From assembly GCA_965214875.1 (NCBI GenBank), contig OZ243980.1, forward strand, positions 1,984,001 through 2,048,000: 64,000 nucleotides of DNA. Direction: 5' to 3'. Source of the stretch: CBDAUN01 sp965214875. GTDB taxonomy: Bacteria; Pseudomonadota; Gammaproteobacteria; Arenicellales; JAJDZL01. A program made the position numbers and the translations under genes. Shown piece after piece: positions 19,283 to 28,565 of this stretch. The notes below the pieces were generated by a model. It ran no database searches. It was not told where the DNA came from and worked only from the letters and a program-made list of their open reading frames with translations. Numbering within the stretch: position 1 is the stretch's first letter; each line of letters starts with the position of its first letter.

Positions 19283-20074
19283 ATGTCAAATGCCCTAGAA
19301 AAAATAGAATCTGCACAGCGGCACTACCATGACAATATCCCTTTTGAAACAGATGGCGGGCTTGGAGCGCGAGCTGCAATCGGCCTGATTGTTCTTGGTT
19401 CGGATCAGACCGTTGAACACGAATTTCGGATTTTGACCGATATCGAAGGGGTTGCGCTGTATCAGAGCCGAATCGAAAACTCGCCCACAATCACGCCAGA
19501 AACACTGCTACAGATGGAGCAAAGGATCCCAGGCTGCACCGACTTGATCCTCAAAGGCGTTCATCTTGACGTTGTAGCCTACGGATGCACATCCGCATCG
19601 ATGATCATCGGCGAGGAGCGCGTGTTTGAGCGGATTCGAAGTGTACGTCCCAAAGTGAAGTGCACTACCCCGATTACTGCCGCCTTTGCAGCTTTTGATG
19701 CGTTCGATGCCCGCAACTTGGCAGTGCTTACTCCTTATCAACAGGATGTGAACGACAAGGTCGCAGCCTATATTGAAGCCAGGGGCTACCGCGTCACCGC
19801 TTTCGGCTCGTTCAATGAAGAGGATGATAACAAGGCTGCCCGGATATCGGCCGCGTCCATCAAAAGCGCTGCAATAGCACTCGGCAATCGATCCGGTGTC
19901 GATATGGTGTTCGTATCGTGCACAAATCTGCGGGTAGCTTCGATCGTCCATGACATCGAATCATCAACAGGCAAGCCTGCAACGTCAAGCAATCATGCCA
20001 TGGCATGGCACTGCTTGCGGTTAGCGGGGGTCGCAGATAGCGCACCGCAACATGGAAGACTCTTCGAACGCTGA
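19283..20074 (+). CDS. Asp/Glu racemase superfamily protein (maleate isomerase/arylmalonate decarboxylase-like)
   Basis: 263 residues from ATG 19283, which has a GGAG site upstream. A longer frame begins at 19229 but lacks one. Two cysteines in the expected places, GCTSAS and VSCTNLR, match the catalytic pair of maleate cis-trans isomerase and related racemases. The N-terminal GARAAIGLIVLGSDQTVEHE also fits this branch. The family catalyses cofactor-free proton transfers at an alpha carbon or cis-trans isomerisation of a diacid. It is the third gene of a RidA-DadA-racemase run, so amino acid epimerisation ahead of oxidation is conceivable. Confidence 0.85.
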   Translation: MSNALEKIESAQRHYHDNIPFETDGGLGARAAIGLIVLGSDQTVEHEFRILTDIEGVALYQSRIENSPTITPETLLQMEQRIPGCTDLILKGVHLDVVAYGCTSASMIIGEERVFERIRSVRPKVKCTTPITAAFAAFDAFDARNLAVLTPYQQDVNDKVAAYIEARGYRVTAFGSFNEEDDNKAARISAASIKSAAIALGNRSGVDMVFVSCTNLRVASIVHDIESSTGKPATSSNHAMAWHCLRLAGVADSAPQHGRLFER

Positions 20075-20193
20075 AATTGCTCTACCCAACATTTTTGCGA
20101 AATTCAAGATCGCAAAGAATCGAAGCGAGCATTCGGCTGCGCATCTGCTGTCGGACAGAGGCGTGGCCTATGCGGTGTTCGCGCCCTTTGCCA

Positions 20194-20916
20194 TCAGCCG
20201 TCCGTGCGCCCCGTCGAAAACGACACCGGCCGGAAGCCTTCTCCGTTGACAATGCTGGCGCTGTCGCCGGTCGCCCGGACCACGAACAAGCCCTGGCGCT
20301 CGGCATACACCGCCGCCTTCGCGTCGCTTCTAATATACGCCACCGCCCCGTACACGCGCCTGGCCCGGTAGTCCGGGAAATACCGCATGATGTCCCTCAT
20401 CGACGACAGGAAATGCCGCACCTTGTCCGGCGTCAGCGTGGTCTTGACCTCCACGACCACCACATCGGCGCCGTTGACCACCAGGATGTCGAACTCCCTG
20501 TTCTGACGGACGCCGTCATCCCTGGCGAAGTGCGTCTTGACGTTGGACATCGTGGTGTGCACCTCGATGCCTCGCGTGCGCAGCAGCGCCGCGAGATTGC
20601 CCTCGACCAGCGACTCCACCAGCCGGCCCCATTGCGAATTGAACCGCCGGTCCGTCTCCCTCAGCTGCCGGTCCGTCTCTTTCAGCTGCCGGTCCGTCTC
20701 TTTCAGCTGCCGGTCCGTCTCCTTCTGGCTGGCGCGAAGCTCGTCCATGCGGACCCCGAACTCCACCATGCGCTCGCGAAAACCTTTCATCTCGGCGCGC
20801 GACTCCCTCATCTCGGCGCGCGACTCCCTCATCTCGGCGCGCGACTCCTTGATGTCCACACGCGTCTCCCTGATGAGCTCCCAGATTTCATCCGCGGCTG
20901 CAGAACCGTTCGGCAT
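20194..20916 (-). CDS. coiled-coil protein with PD-(D/E)XK nuclease-like domain (DUF3782-like)
   Basis: 240 residues from ATG 20916, which has a very strong GGGGGGAGGT site; a longer frame from 20976 is less likely. The N-terminal half is a long charged coiled coil built from tandem heptads: three ESRAEMR units and three KETDRQL-type units. The C-terminal half has REFDILVVNGADVVVVEVKT, the D...EVK pattern of PD-(D/E)XK nuclease folds. GC content is clearly higher than that of the neighbours, suggesting recent acquisition. Such proteins are scattered in cyanobacteria and symbionts with no known role. It is convergent with the racemase-like gene. Confidence 0.82.
   Translation of the reverse strand: MPNGSAAADEIWELIRETRVDIKESRAEMRESRAEMRESRAEMKGFRERMVEFGVRMDELRASQKETDRQLKETDRQLKETDRQLRETDRRFNSQWGRLVESLVEGNLAALLRTRGIEVHTTMSNVKTHFARDDGVRQNREFDILVVNGADVVVVEVKTTLTPDKVRHFLSSMRDIMRYFPDYRARRVYGAVAYIRSDAKAAVYAERQGLFVVRATGDSASIVNGEGFRPVSFSTGRTDG
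20646..20729. repeat. 21-bp tandem repeat, four copies, encoding KETDRQL heptads
   Basis: GCCGGTCCGTCTC starts at 20646, 20667, 20688 and 20709, a period of exactly 21 bp. Change in copy number would lengthen or shorten the coiled coil by seven residues without breaking the frame. Confidence 0.85.
20788..20850. repeat. 21-bp tandem repeat, three copies, encoding ESRAEMR heptads
   Basis: CATCTCGGCGCGCGACTC begins at 20788, 20809 and 20830, near-identical copies with a 21-bp period, within the same gene as the other heptad repeat. Confidence 0.85.
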
Positions 20917-21140
20917 TAATACCTCCCCCCTGATTGAATGACGCCGCCTGTCGGCCAGCTTGAAAAGGCCCGCCAAGACCGGAACTCGGCCCGGTCCGCG
21001 TCCCTACATGCGGACATTTTACCCGTTGGGACAATTATCAGGACGGTTTTCACTATTTCAAGGGGCGCGGCTGGCGCCTTCTCGCGAAATCGTCATTCGA
21101 CACTGGATCCACGACTTAACACTAGACCGATAGTCTTGCG

Positions 21141-22019
21141 CTACGCCTCGCGCTCAAGCGTGCTAAAAAAATCTCTTGCCAATCCGACAATATTCGGATC
21201 TGGAGGCACCACGATTTCCATGTTCTTATCAGGGTAATCCATATTGGCAAGGAAATGGCGCATGCAGTTTAATCTGGCCGACCTCTTGTTGTCGGAACGA
21301 ACAACCGTCCATGGAGCGTCGCGGGTATCGGTGTAGAAGAACATGGTCTCCTTCGCTTCGGTATATTCTTCCCATAGATTTAGGGATTCCTTATCGATCG
21401 GGCTTAGCTTCCATCGCTTGAGCGGGCTTTGGGCGCGAGACGAGAACCGTCTCGCCTGCTCTTCCCTTGTTACAGAGAACCAGTACTTGAACAATATGAT
21501 TCCGCTGTCCACCAGCATACGTTCCAAAGCAGGGGTCTGCCTCATAAACTCAAGGTATTCTAGCCTAGAGCAAAATCCCATGACTTTCTCGACCCCCGCC
21601 CGGTTGTACCATGACCGGTCAAATAGCACCATTTCACCCGCCGTCGGCAACTGCTCAATGTAGCGTTGGAAAAACCACTGACCGCGTTCTCTCTCGCCAG
21701 GCTTTGGAAGAGCCACGACTCGGGCGCTTCGGGGATTGAGATGCTCCATATATCGCTTGATCGTTCCGCCTTTGCCGGCAGCATCGCGTCCTTCGAACAG
21801 CAGTACGACCTTAAGTCCCTGATCTTTGATCCAATTCTGAGTCTTTACAAGCTCCACCTGCAGCTCGGCTTTGCGAGCCTCGTAGACTTTGCGAGATAGT
21901 TTTGGCGGGACGACAGCATGTTCATCGGCCACTTCCAACTCTCGAGCCTGCCGGTCTACTTGCGAAAGTTTGTCGGGCGGGATAGCGCTAACCTGCTGTA
22001 TTCTTGCTGTGTTGGGCAT
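21141..22019 (-). CDS. ppk2: polyphosphate kinase 2
   Basis: 292 residues from ATG 22019, which has a GGAGG site; the open frame extends to 22139 but the extra 40 residues do not fit the family. Walker A-like FEGRDAAGKGG, the GQWFFQRYIEQLP segment and the Walker B-like LFDRSWYNRAGVE are the class I PPK2 hallmarks. The enzyme uses polyphosphate to phosphorylate nucleoside diphosphates, acting in the cytoplasm. It stands alone between the PD-(D/E)XK gene and the divergent Ldh-type gene. Confidence 0.95.
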   Translation of the reverse strand: MPNTARIQQVSAIPPDKLSQVDRQARELEVADEHAVVPPKLSRKVYEARKAELQVELVKTQNWIKDQGLKVVLLFEGRDAAGKGGTIKRYMEHLNPRSARVVALPKPGERERGQWFFQRYIEQLPTAGEMVLFDRSWYNRAGVEKVMGFCSRLEYLEFMRQTPALERMLVDSGIILFKYWFSVTREEQARRFSSRAQSPLKRWKLSPIDKESLNLWEEYTEAKETMFFYTDTRDAPWTVVRSDNKRSARLNCMRHFLANMDYPDKNMEIVVPPDPNIVGLARDFFSTLEREA

Positions 22020-22246
22020 GTGATGCCTCCGAATTACTCGAACGTGCATGCAAATATGCCATAAGCCGCGAAAAATGTAAACACACAACACAAAAAAAAT
22101 GTGCTGATTCATTTTCCTCAAGGTAATATTCCGATGCACTAATCGGTTCAGCTTCTGATGCTAATCATATTTGATGGAAAAGGTTAGTAAACCCTAATTC
22201 ACCCGATTAATCTCTTGGTAGCAGGGTTATATTTTTAAAAATCACT

Positions 22247-23287
22247 ATGGTTGAAAGCCACTCTAAACTGGCACTTGATGGGGGCCGCGTCAATGTAACT
22301 GCCCAAAAGGCTAGTACTATGCTTGTCCGAATTCTTGAACGGCTTGAATGTGCGCGGACGATCGCTGAGCAAGTAGCTGATCATCTGGTGAACACCAGCC
22401 TCAGCGGTGTCGAAAGCCATGGAATCATGCGAGTTCTACAATACGCTGAACAAATTGAACAGGGCTATATCCGTGCGCACGCCATTCCGCAACTTGCAGA
22501 TGCCAAATCCAACTCGGCCACTGTTAACGGCAATGGCGGTCTTGGGATACCGGCGATGCTGATGGCGTATCAGCATGGAACAGAATTGGCTTCCAAAACA
22601 GGGATTTCGCTTATTGCGATCAAAAATGTCGGACACACGGGGCGACACGGGATTTACGCCGATTCTGCGGCAGATGCTGGATTCTTTACGCTTTGCATCG
22701 GCGGCGGCAACCGAAAGGCGTGGCGCCAAGTAGCACCACATGGCGGCAAGTGCGCCCTTTTGCCGACCAATCCCTGGTGCATTGGATTTCCTGGCGGCGA
22801 TAAAGGTGCTGTAGTTGCAGATTTTGCCACTTCAAAAATAGCCGGCGGGTGGATCTACGCAGCCCATTCCGCTGATGCGCTCCTTCCGCCAGATTGCGTG
22901 ATCGACTCTGAAGGCAACCCTACGCGAAACCCAGATGAATACTTCAATGGCGGCGCGATCTTGCCTGCCGGAGAACACAAGGGCTATGGCCTGGGATTGA
23001 TTGCCGAACTCGTTGCAGAGGCATTGCTCGGCCCAGCAGCAACAGAGTGCAATTGGCTGCTGATCACGATTGACACATCGCATTATCGCGAGCCTAACCG
23101 CATCCAATTTGCTGCAGAACAAATTCTTTCCGAGATGCGAACCTGTCCGCCGGCGAGCGGATTTGAACGGGTTGAAGTGCCCGGTGAACGCGAACGCGAC
23201 TGCTTCGACAGATCCGGCGGCATTATCGCAGTGCCGGAAAAGACTTGGAAGCAAGTGAACGATTTGGCGACCCGTCTAGGCGCATAG
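22247..23287 (+). CDS. Ldh/malate-lactate dehydrogenase family NAD(P) oxidoreductase
   Basis: 346 residues with the fold-specific motifs of the YlbC/ComC/malate-L-lactate dehydrogenase family: LVNTSLSGVESHGIMRVLQY near residue 50, NVGHTGRHGIYAD, TNPWCIGFPGG and GEHKGYGLGLIAELVAE. Members reduce 2-oxo acids to 2-hydroxy acids, ureidoglycolate or sulfolactate. It is convergent with caiD (27 bp gap) and may not belong to the carnitine operon functionally. The first 24 residues are longer than in many relatives, so ATG 22319 (reading MLVRILERLE) is a possible start. Confidence 0.88.
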   Translation: MVESHSKLALDGGRVNVTAQKASTMLVRILERLECARTIAEQVADHLVNTSLSGVESHGIMRVLQYAEQIEQGYIRAHAIPQLADAKSNSATVNGNGGLGIPAMLMAYQHGTELASKTGISLIAIKNVGHTGRHGIYADSAADAGFFTLCIGGGNRKAWRQVAPHGGKCALLPTNPWCIGFPGGDKGAVVADFATSKIAGGWIYAAHSADALLPPDCVIDSEGNPTRNPDEYFNGGAILPAGEHKGYGLGLIAELVAEALLGPAATECNWLLITIDTSHYREPNRIQFAAEQILSEMRTCPPASGFERVEVPGERERDCFDRSGGIIAVPEKTWKQVNDLATRLGA

Positions 23288-23314
23288 TCGCAATCAATTG
23301 AATTCGCTTGAGAA

Positions 23315-24100
23315 CTAAGCGCCTTTCCAGTTTGCAGCGCGCTTTTCCGCAAAGGATTTCGGCCCCTCAAGCGCATCTTGCGATTGCATCATTTTCTGGT
23401 ACCCCTCAAACTCTCCAGCATGCAGCATTCGATAACATTCTTCAACACTGACATCCTGCGTCTTCCGAAGTATCTCCTTGATAGCGGTCACTACGATCGG
23501 CGCTCCGCTTGCGATCGTAGCCGCAAGTTCATGGGCAACATCGAGAAGATTTGCAAGGGGAACAACTTGATTGACCAGCCCCCAACGATGCGCCTCTTCA
23601 GCAGACATTCGCCGCCCCGTCAGCAGCATTTCTAAAGCGATTGCTCTTGGAATCCATCTTGGCAGCCGAAACGTCGCCGCATCTGCAACCACGCCCACGG
23701 AAATCTCTGGCAGCAAATATTCCGCGTGATCCGCCGAAACAATCATGTCGCAAGACAGAGCCAACTCGAACCCACCTCCAACGGCCATTCCGTTTACAGC
23801 TGCGATCACAGGTTTGTACAAGTCGTGAAGTTCAGTAAGACCGGCAAATCCGCCACGGCCATAATCATCATCAAAACTCGCCTCTCCTGCAGCAACATCT
23901 TTTAGATCCCATCCCGCCGAAAAGAATCTGTCACCTTCGCCTGTGACGATCGCCACCCGCAGATCAGGGTCGTCTCTGAAGTCGCAGAACACTTCGCCCA
24001 GAGATTGACTGGTCGCAACGTTGATGGCGTTCGCTTTCGGACGGTCAAGCGTAATTTGCAAGACATGATTCTCTCGTTTAACTTTTAAATATTCACTCAT
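23315..24100 (-). CDS. caiD: crotonobetainyl-CoA/carnitinyl-CoA hydratase-like enzyme
   Basis: 261 residues closely following E. coli CaiD along its length: ITLDRPKANAI at the start, DPDLRVAIVTGEGDRFFSAGWDLK, then YGRGGFAGLTEL, VIAAVNGMAVGGGFELALSCD, and the end FAEKRAANWKGA. This crotonase-fold enzyme interconverts crotonobetainyl-CoA and L-carnitinyl-CoA. It is the last gene of the leftward carnitine cluster, separated from the upstream acyl-CoA ligase by one base, so it is certainly co-transcribed with it. Some relatives are general enoyl-CoA hydratases, but the neighbourhood supports carnitine. Confidence 0.88.
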   Translation of the reverse strand: MSEYLKVKRENHVLQITLDRPKANAINVATSQSLGEVFCDFRDDPDLRVAIVTGEGDRFFSAGWDLKDVAAGEASFDDDYGRGGFAGLTELHDLYKPVIAAVNGMAVGGGFELALSCDMIVSADHAEYLLPEISVGVVADAATFRLPRWIPRAIALEMLLTGRRMSAEEAHRWGLVNQVVPLANLLDVAHELAATIASGAPIVVTAIKEILRKTQDVSVEECYRMLHAGEFEGYQKMMQSQDALEGPKSFAEKRAANWKGA

Positions 24101-24101
24101 A

Positions 24102-26159
24102 TCATTGTTTATCCTGTATTTTTCGTATTAGAGCATCGATAACAACTGTTCCACTACCCTGTTCGTAAACATGCAATGGATTGACCTCTATCTCAACCAG
24201 ATTGTCGCTATTTTCCATTGCGTATGCAGCAATAGCGCTTATAGTGTTCCTCGCTGCTTCAATGTCGCCGGAAGAGCCTCGAAATTCCTTGAGCAGTTTA
24301 CCGGCTTTGATTTTGCTCAATGCATCGTCGATCGCTGCGTCGTTCAAAGGAAAGAAAATAACCGCAAAATCAGAAATCAGTTCAGTCAGCGTTCCGCCAG
24401 AACCAAGGATCATGATCAGCCCGAATCGAGTGTCATAGCGCACTCCCACAAGCAGTTCAGCATGAGGCTTCGGCATCATCTTTTCGACTAGCGCCTTGCG
24501 CGACATTCGACGGATCTCGACAAAAGCACTGCGCACCGCCCGTTCCGAATCCAAGTTCAACCGAACGGCACCTGAATCCGTCTTGTGAATGATCTTGCTT
24601 GATGATGCCTTCAACGCGACTGGAAAGCCCATCTTTTTGCTCGCCGCGACTGCGTGGTCCTCATCTTCAACCTCCGCACCTTCAACAACGGATAACCCAT
24701 AGCGCGCCAATTCTTGCTTGGCATCATGCTCTGTAAGTGTCACAATGCTCCCATTCACGCGTTCGTGTCGAATCAGCGGACCGACTTCGTTCAATTGAGT
24801 GCGGCGTTCATGGAATGCCGCGGCGTTCAAAATCGCCTTGAAACATTCATCCATTCCAAGCATCGGCGCAATGTCTTGTTCAGACAGCCAAAGCTGAATC
24901 GGCTGCGGCATGTTCTCGTGCATGGATGCCATCACAACCACTTCGGCCCGAGTCTCTTTTCGGGCATCGATCACTGCCTTGATCGTATCGCTCCATTCAT
25001 CGGCGTTGTAAAATCCCTCGCTCGGGTAGTCGATCGCCATGACGGTTAATGCCTGCCTGCCCTCGAACACGGAGCGAAAGCAATTCTCCTGCTTGTGCGG
25101 CATCCCCCAAATATAGGTGTGATAATCGAGTGGATTTGAAATTGAAACCCGATCTCCAAGTACTTCGCTCAGCTTTGCAACTTGGCTGTCGGTAAATTCA
25201 CTAAATTCCAAGCCCAGCATTTCCGCGTGATCTGCCATGATCGCCGCCTCTCCGCCCGAACAGCTGACAGTGGCTATGGAATTGCTTTTGACCGTGCCGT
25301 TGATTGACAGCAATTTCAATGTTTCAAGGAATTCCGGAATCGTATTGACCTGCAACATTCCGTACTTTTTGAAAAATGCACTGCTAATCTGTCCTTGTCC
25401 GGTCATTGAACTTGAATGGCTGAGTGCAACTTTCGAGCCGATTTCCGAGCGCCCGGCCTCCAGCACAACTATAGGCTTGCCCTGGCGAAGCGAATCAGTA
25501 GCCGCTTTGGACAATTCATAGGCATCGCAGATGCCTTCAAGATATAGGCCGATCGCGGTGACACGATCGTCCTCAAGCATGCAGCGCACAAATTCATGCG
25601 TTTTGATTCCTGCCATATTTCCAGCTGAAATGACGAAGGCGAGCGGAACGCCGCGACGCTGCATTGTCAGATTGATCGAAATATTCCCGCTTTGCGAGAT
25701 AATTGCGATGCCGCGCCTGCTTCTTTGACCGCCTTGTTCATCTGGCCACAACGCGATACCGTCAAGGTAATTGAGCATGCCGTAGCAATTCGGGCCTATC
25801 AGTGCCATCGAACCGAGTGAGCGTTCCAATCTTCTTTGCAACGCCGCCCCGTGCCCTCCAAGCTCGGCGAATCCCGATGCATAGCTAACCGCACCAGCTG
25901 TGCCGATAGAAGCCAGGTATTCGATGGTTTCTACGGTTGCTTCGCCAGGAATGGCGACAAATGCCGCATCCGGAGCAACGGGCAATTGCTCAACGCTTGA
26001 AAGACATTTTCGCCCCTGAATGCTGTCACGCGTCGGATGCACGGGCCAGATCGTCCCGTCATACCCGAGCCGGTCGCACTGAATAATCGATCGCTCTGCT
26101 TCCTTGCCGCCGATCATGGCGATCGATTTGGGACGCAGTAATCGCTTAAGAGAGTCCAT
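24102..26159 (-). CDS. NDP-forming acyl-CoA ligase (acetate-CoA ligase family)
   Basis: 685 residues from ATG 26159 (reading MDSLKRLLRPKSIAMIGG); the frame extends to 26183. The CoA-binding domain comes first (KSIAMIGG, VAIPGEATVETIEYL, GPNCYGML), then a succinyl-CoA-synthetase-like domain with SQSGNISI, and an ATP-grasp domain in the last third (PVALKASSSKIIHKTDSGAV). Such fused enzymes convert an acid, ATP and CoA to acyl-CoA and ADP. Placed between carnitine dehydrogenase and caiD it would be a natural activator of carnitine, crotonobetaine or acetoacetate, replacing CaiC. The substrate is inferred from position only. Confidence 0.88.
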   Translation of the reverse strand: MDSLKRLLRPKSIAMIGGKEAERSIIQCDRLGYDGTIWPVHPTRDSIQGRKCLSSVEQLPVAPDAAFVAIPGEATVETIEYLASIGTAGAVSYASGFAELGGHGAALQRRLERSLGSMALIGPNCYGMLNYLDGIALWPDEQGGQRSRRGIAIISQSGNISINLTMQRRGVPLAFVISAGNMAGIKTHEFVRCMLEDDRVTAIGLYLEGICDAYELSKAATDSLRQGKPIVVLEAGRSEIGSKVALSHSSSMTGQGQISSAFFKKYGMLQVNTIPEFLETLKLLSINGTVKSNSIATVSCSGGEAAIMADHAEMLGLEFSEFTDSQVAKLSEVLGDRVSISNPLDYHTYIWGMPHKQENCFRSVFEGRQALTVMAIDYPSEGFYNADEWSDTIKAVIDARKETRAEVVVMASMHENMPQPIQLWLSEQDIAPMLGMDECFKAILNAAAFHERRTQLNEVGPLIRHERVNGSIVTLTEHDAKQELARYGLSVVEGAEVEDEDHAVAASKKMGFPVALKASSSKIIHKTDSGAVRLNLDSERAVRSAFVEIRRMSRKALVEKMMPKPHAELLVGVRYDTRFGLIMILGSGGTLTELISDFAVIFFPLNDAAIDDALSKIKAGKLLKEFRGSSGDIEAARNTISAIAAYAMENSDNLVEIEVNPLHVYEQGSGTVVIDALIRKIQDKQ

Positions 26160-26240
26160 TCGGCAAGGCATTGGACAAAACACCGTTGGATCCGATATCG
26201 TAGTTGATCGAATCAGAAAGCAGAATCGGTGCGCTGGAAG

Positions 26241-27203
26241 TCAATCGACAACAGCTTCAAAGGATGTGCACCCTGCCCCGTAGCCATGCCGCTTGAGCAC
26301 TTGCAGAATGCCGATCAAACAATCATCGCGCAAATTCTCTAAATCCTTGATGGAATCATCCCCAGCTTGCTCTTTGGTGCCCTGCACCATCGATTCAATC
26401 AATTCTTCGGTCAGTTCAGGTGCTCGCAATTTTGTCCATGGCAGCTGAAGCGCAGGACCGAACTGCTCGAGCATATGCCTCATGCCGCCCTCTCCGCCGG
26501 CAAGGTGGAAGGTCAAGCAAACGCCCATGATCGCCCACCGCAATCCAGGTCCGTACACAATTGCATCATCAATGTCTTTGGTAGATGCGACGCCCTCGGC
26601 AACCATGTGCAGCGATTCGCGCCAGATGGCTTCTTGCAGTCGATCGGAAACATAGCCATGGATCTCTTTTTTGACCATCAGCGGGTGCATTCCAATTGAA
26701 CGATAGAAATCTGCCGCCTGCTCAGCCGATTTTCGGGAAGTAAGTTCTCCGCAAACGATTTCCACCAGCGGCAGTATGTAGACCGGATTGAATGGGTGTC
26801 CAATCAAAATTCGGTCCGGATGCATAGCTTGCGCCTGGATTTCGCTTGGCAAAAGACCGGAAGAACTTGATGCAATCACCACATCTTCTGATGTCACCGC
26901 ATCCATCTCGGCATGAAGATCACGTTTCAACTCTATAGATTCGGGAATGCTTTCCTGGATGTAGTCACTGCGACCGCAAAGCTCGGTCAGATCAGTTGTG
27001 AATATGCAAGATCCGGAATTGCTTCGGCTAAAATCCAGTTTTTCCAACGCGTACCAAGCGTTATCGACATGTCTTGCGAACTTTTCTTCACCATCGAGCG
27101 AAGCATCGAATGCAATGACATCAATGCCGCGGGCTAGGCAGCGAGCGGCCCACCCGGAACCGATCAGTCCGGTGCCGACGATTCCGATTGTTTCTATCGC
27201 CAC
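26241..27203 (-). CDS. L-carnitine 3-dehydrogenase
   Basis: 320 residues. The NAD-binding IGIVGTGLIGSGWAARCLARG is followed by ESIPESIELKRDLHAEMD, SSSSGLLPSEIQ and IGHPFNPVYILPLVEIV, and then VASTKDIDDAIVYGPGLRWAIMG and QFGPALQLPWTKL. These follow the Pseudomonas aeruginosa carnitine dehydrogenase (CdhA) pattern closely. It oxidises L-carnitine to 3-dehydrocarnitine with NAD. The enzyme that cleaves 3-dehydrocarnitine is at the head of the same gene run, which strengthens the assignment. Other 3-hydroxyacyl-CoA dehydrogenases differ in the last third. Confidence 0.88.
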   Translation of the reverse strand: MAIETIGIVGTGLIGSGWAARCLARGIDVIAFDASLDGEEKFARHVDNAWYALEKLDFSRSNSGSCIFTTDLTELCGRSDYIQESIPESIELKRDLHAEMDAVTSEDVVIASSSSGLLPSEIQAQAMHPDRILIGHPFNPVYILPLVEIVCGELTSRKSAEQAADFYRSIGMHPLMVKKEIHGYVSDRLQEAIWRESLHMVAEGVASTKDIDDAIVYGPGLRWAIMGVCLTFHLAGGEGGMRHMLEQFGPALQLPWTKLRAPELTEELIESMVQGTKEQAGDDSIKDLENLRDDCLIGILQVLKRHGYGAGCTSFEAVVD

Positions 27204-27283
27204 GATGCGAGATTTTCAGCAATGCGCTCAATCATTGTTTCGACATTGTTTCGCAGAGCAAACTCACAGGGCGCATAAGCGCG

Positions 27284-28564
27284 TCAACTGACAAGACCCA
27301 GCATCTGGGGCAACCAAAGAGTCAATGCCGGAAAAATTCCTAGCGTGAGCACAATAATGAAAATAAAAGCTAAAAACGGAACAAGTTCCCGAGATAGCTC
27401 CCAGAGGTCGACATCGCATATGCTTGCGATCGCGAACAGGACGTTGCCAATCGGAGGAGTGCATAGGCCAATCATGCAATTGACCATCACCATAATCCCA
27501 AATGTCAGGGGATGGATGCCCGCAGATTCAATAATCGGCGCAAAAATCGGCACAAACAAGATAATAACGACCGAAGGTTCCGTCCAAAACCCAAGTGCGA
27601 GAATGATTAGATTGATTGTCAAAAGAGTTAGCAACGGCCTGCCCTCAAGGAAAGACAACCAGTCTCGAACCAGACCTGGAACATCTTCAAGAGCAAACAC
27701 CAAACTCACCATAGATGCCATCGCAATGATGAGCATCAGCTTGCTGGTCTCAATTGCCGAACCACGCAAGGCGGCCATCACATCTTTGGCGCCGATCGCC
27801 CGATAAATCACGCATCCTACAATCAATGCATACGCCGCCGCCACCGCCGCCGCTTCGGTCGGCGTCATAATGCCGCCTAAAAGCGCGCCCAAAATAATGA
27901 CCGGCATCATCAGTGCAAGCGTCGAATTGGCGGATATTCTGACCGCCTCCTTTGGAGAAATGCGGGTCATGCGTCGCGGGTATTTCCGATAACTAGACTT
28001 GCCCGCAACGACGAAAGAGCACACCGCCGCCATCATTACTCCGGGAACAATCGCGCCTGCGAACATAGCGGCCACCGAAACATCCATTACAGACGAGTAA
28101 AAAATGATCAGCACGCTCGGCGGAATGATTGGCCCCACCAGAGAGGATGCAGCGGTAACCGCGGCAGCAAATGCGCGAGAATATCCCGCTTTTTCCATGT
28201 TCGGAATGAAAACCTTCCCGAGAGTCGCCACGTCTCCAACCGCAACTCCGGTTATTCCCGCAAACATGAGGCTGGAAGCGACATTCACTTGGGCAAGCCC
28301 GCCACGCAGACGGCCGACGACCAAGTCAGCTAGGTTTACCAGCCTGTCCGACATTCCCGAACGGTTCATCAGGTCGCCTGCAACAAGGAAAAACGGTATT
28401 GCCGTCAAAATAAAGTTGTCCAGCCCGTCAAAAACTCGACCAGGAAGCGCAAAGATAACGGCTTCCATGCCGCCAAACACAAAGTACAAGAGGCAAGGAA
28501 AGCCCATGCTCAACCATATTGGCGTCCTGATCAGCAGTAGCGCTAGGAACAGGATCAGAAACAC
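27284..28564 (-). CDS. dctM: TRAP transporter large permease (DctM family)
   Basis: 426 residues, hydrophobic throughout with about twelve membrane segments. Motifs typical of DctM are present: GGMEAVIFALPGRVFDGLDNF with FFLVAGDLMNRSGM, and IIPPSVLIIFYSSV in the middle. It starts with GTG one base after the stop of the small permease gene, so translation is coupled. It is the sodium-driven channel of the TRAP importer. The cluster implies carnitine, crotonobetaine or a similar betaine as ligand, which would be unusual since carnitine uptake is commonly by ABC or BCCT systems. Confidence 0.95.
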   Translation of the reverse strand: MFLILFLALLLIRTPIWLSMGFPCLLYFVFGGMEAVIFALPGRVFDGLDNFILTAIPFFLVAGDLMNRSGMSDRLVNLADLVVGRLRGGLAQVNVASSLMFAGITGVAVGDVATLGKVFIPNMEKAGYSRAFAAAVTAASSLVGPIIPPSVLIIFYSSVMDVSVAAMFAGAIVPGVMMAAVCSFVVAGKSSYRKYPRRMTRISPKEAVRISANSTLALMMPVIILGALLGGIMTPTEAAAVAAAYALIVGCVIYRAIGAKDVMAALRGSAIETSKLMLIIAMASMVSLVFALEDVPGLVRDWLSFLEGRPLLTLLTINLIILALGFWTEPSVVIILFVPIFAPIIESAGIHPLTFGIMVMVNCMIGLCTPPIGNVLFAIASICDVDLWELSRELVPFLAFIFIIVLTLGIFPALTLWLPQMLGLVS

Positions 28565-28565
28565 T

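Noticed and set aside
20646..20850. Regular short repeats as a possible CRISPR array
   Set aside because: The repeats are contiguous with no unique spacers, have a 21-bp period and encode heptads in one gene frame.
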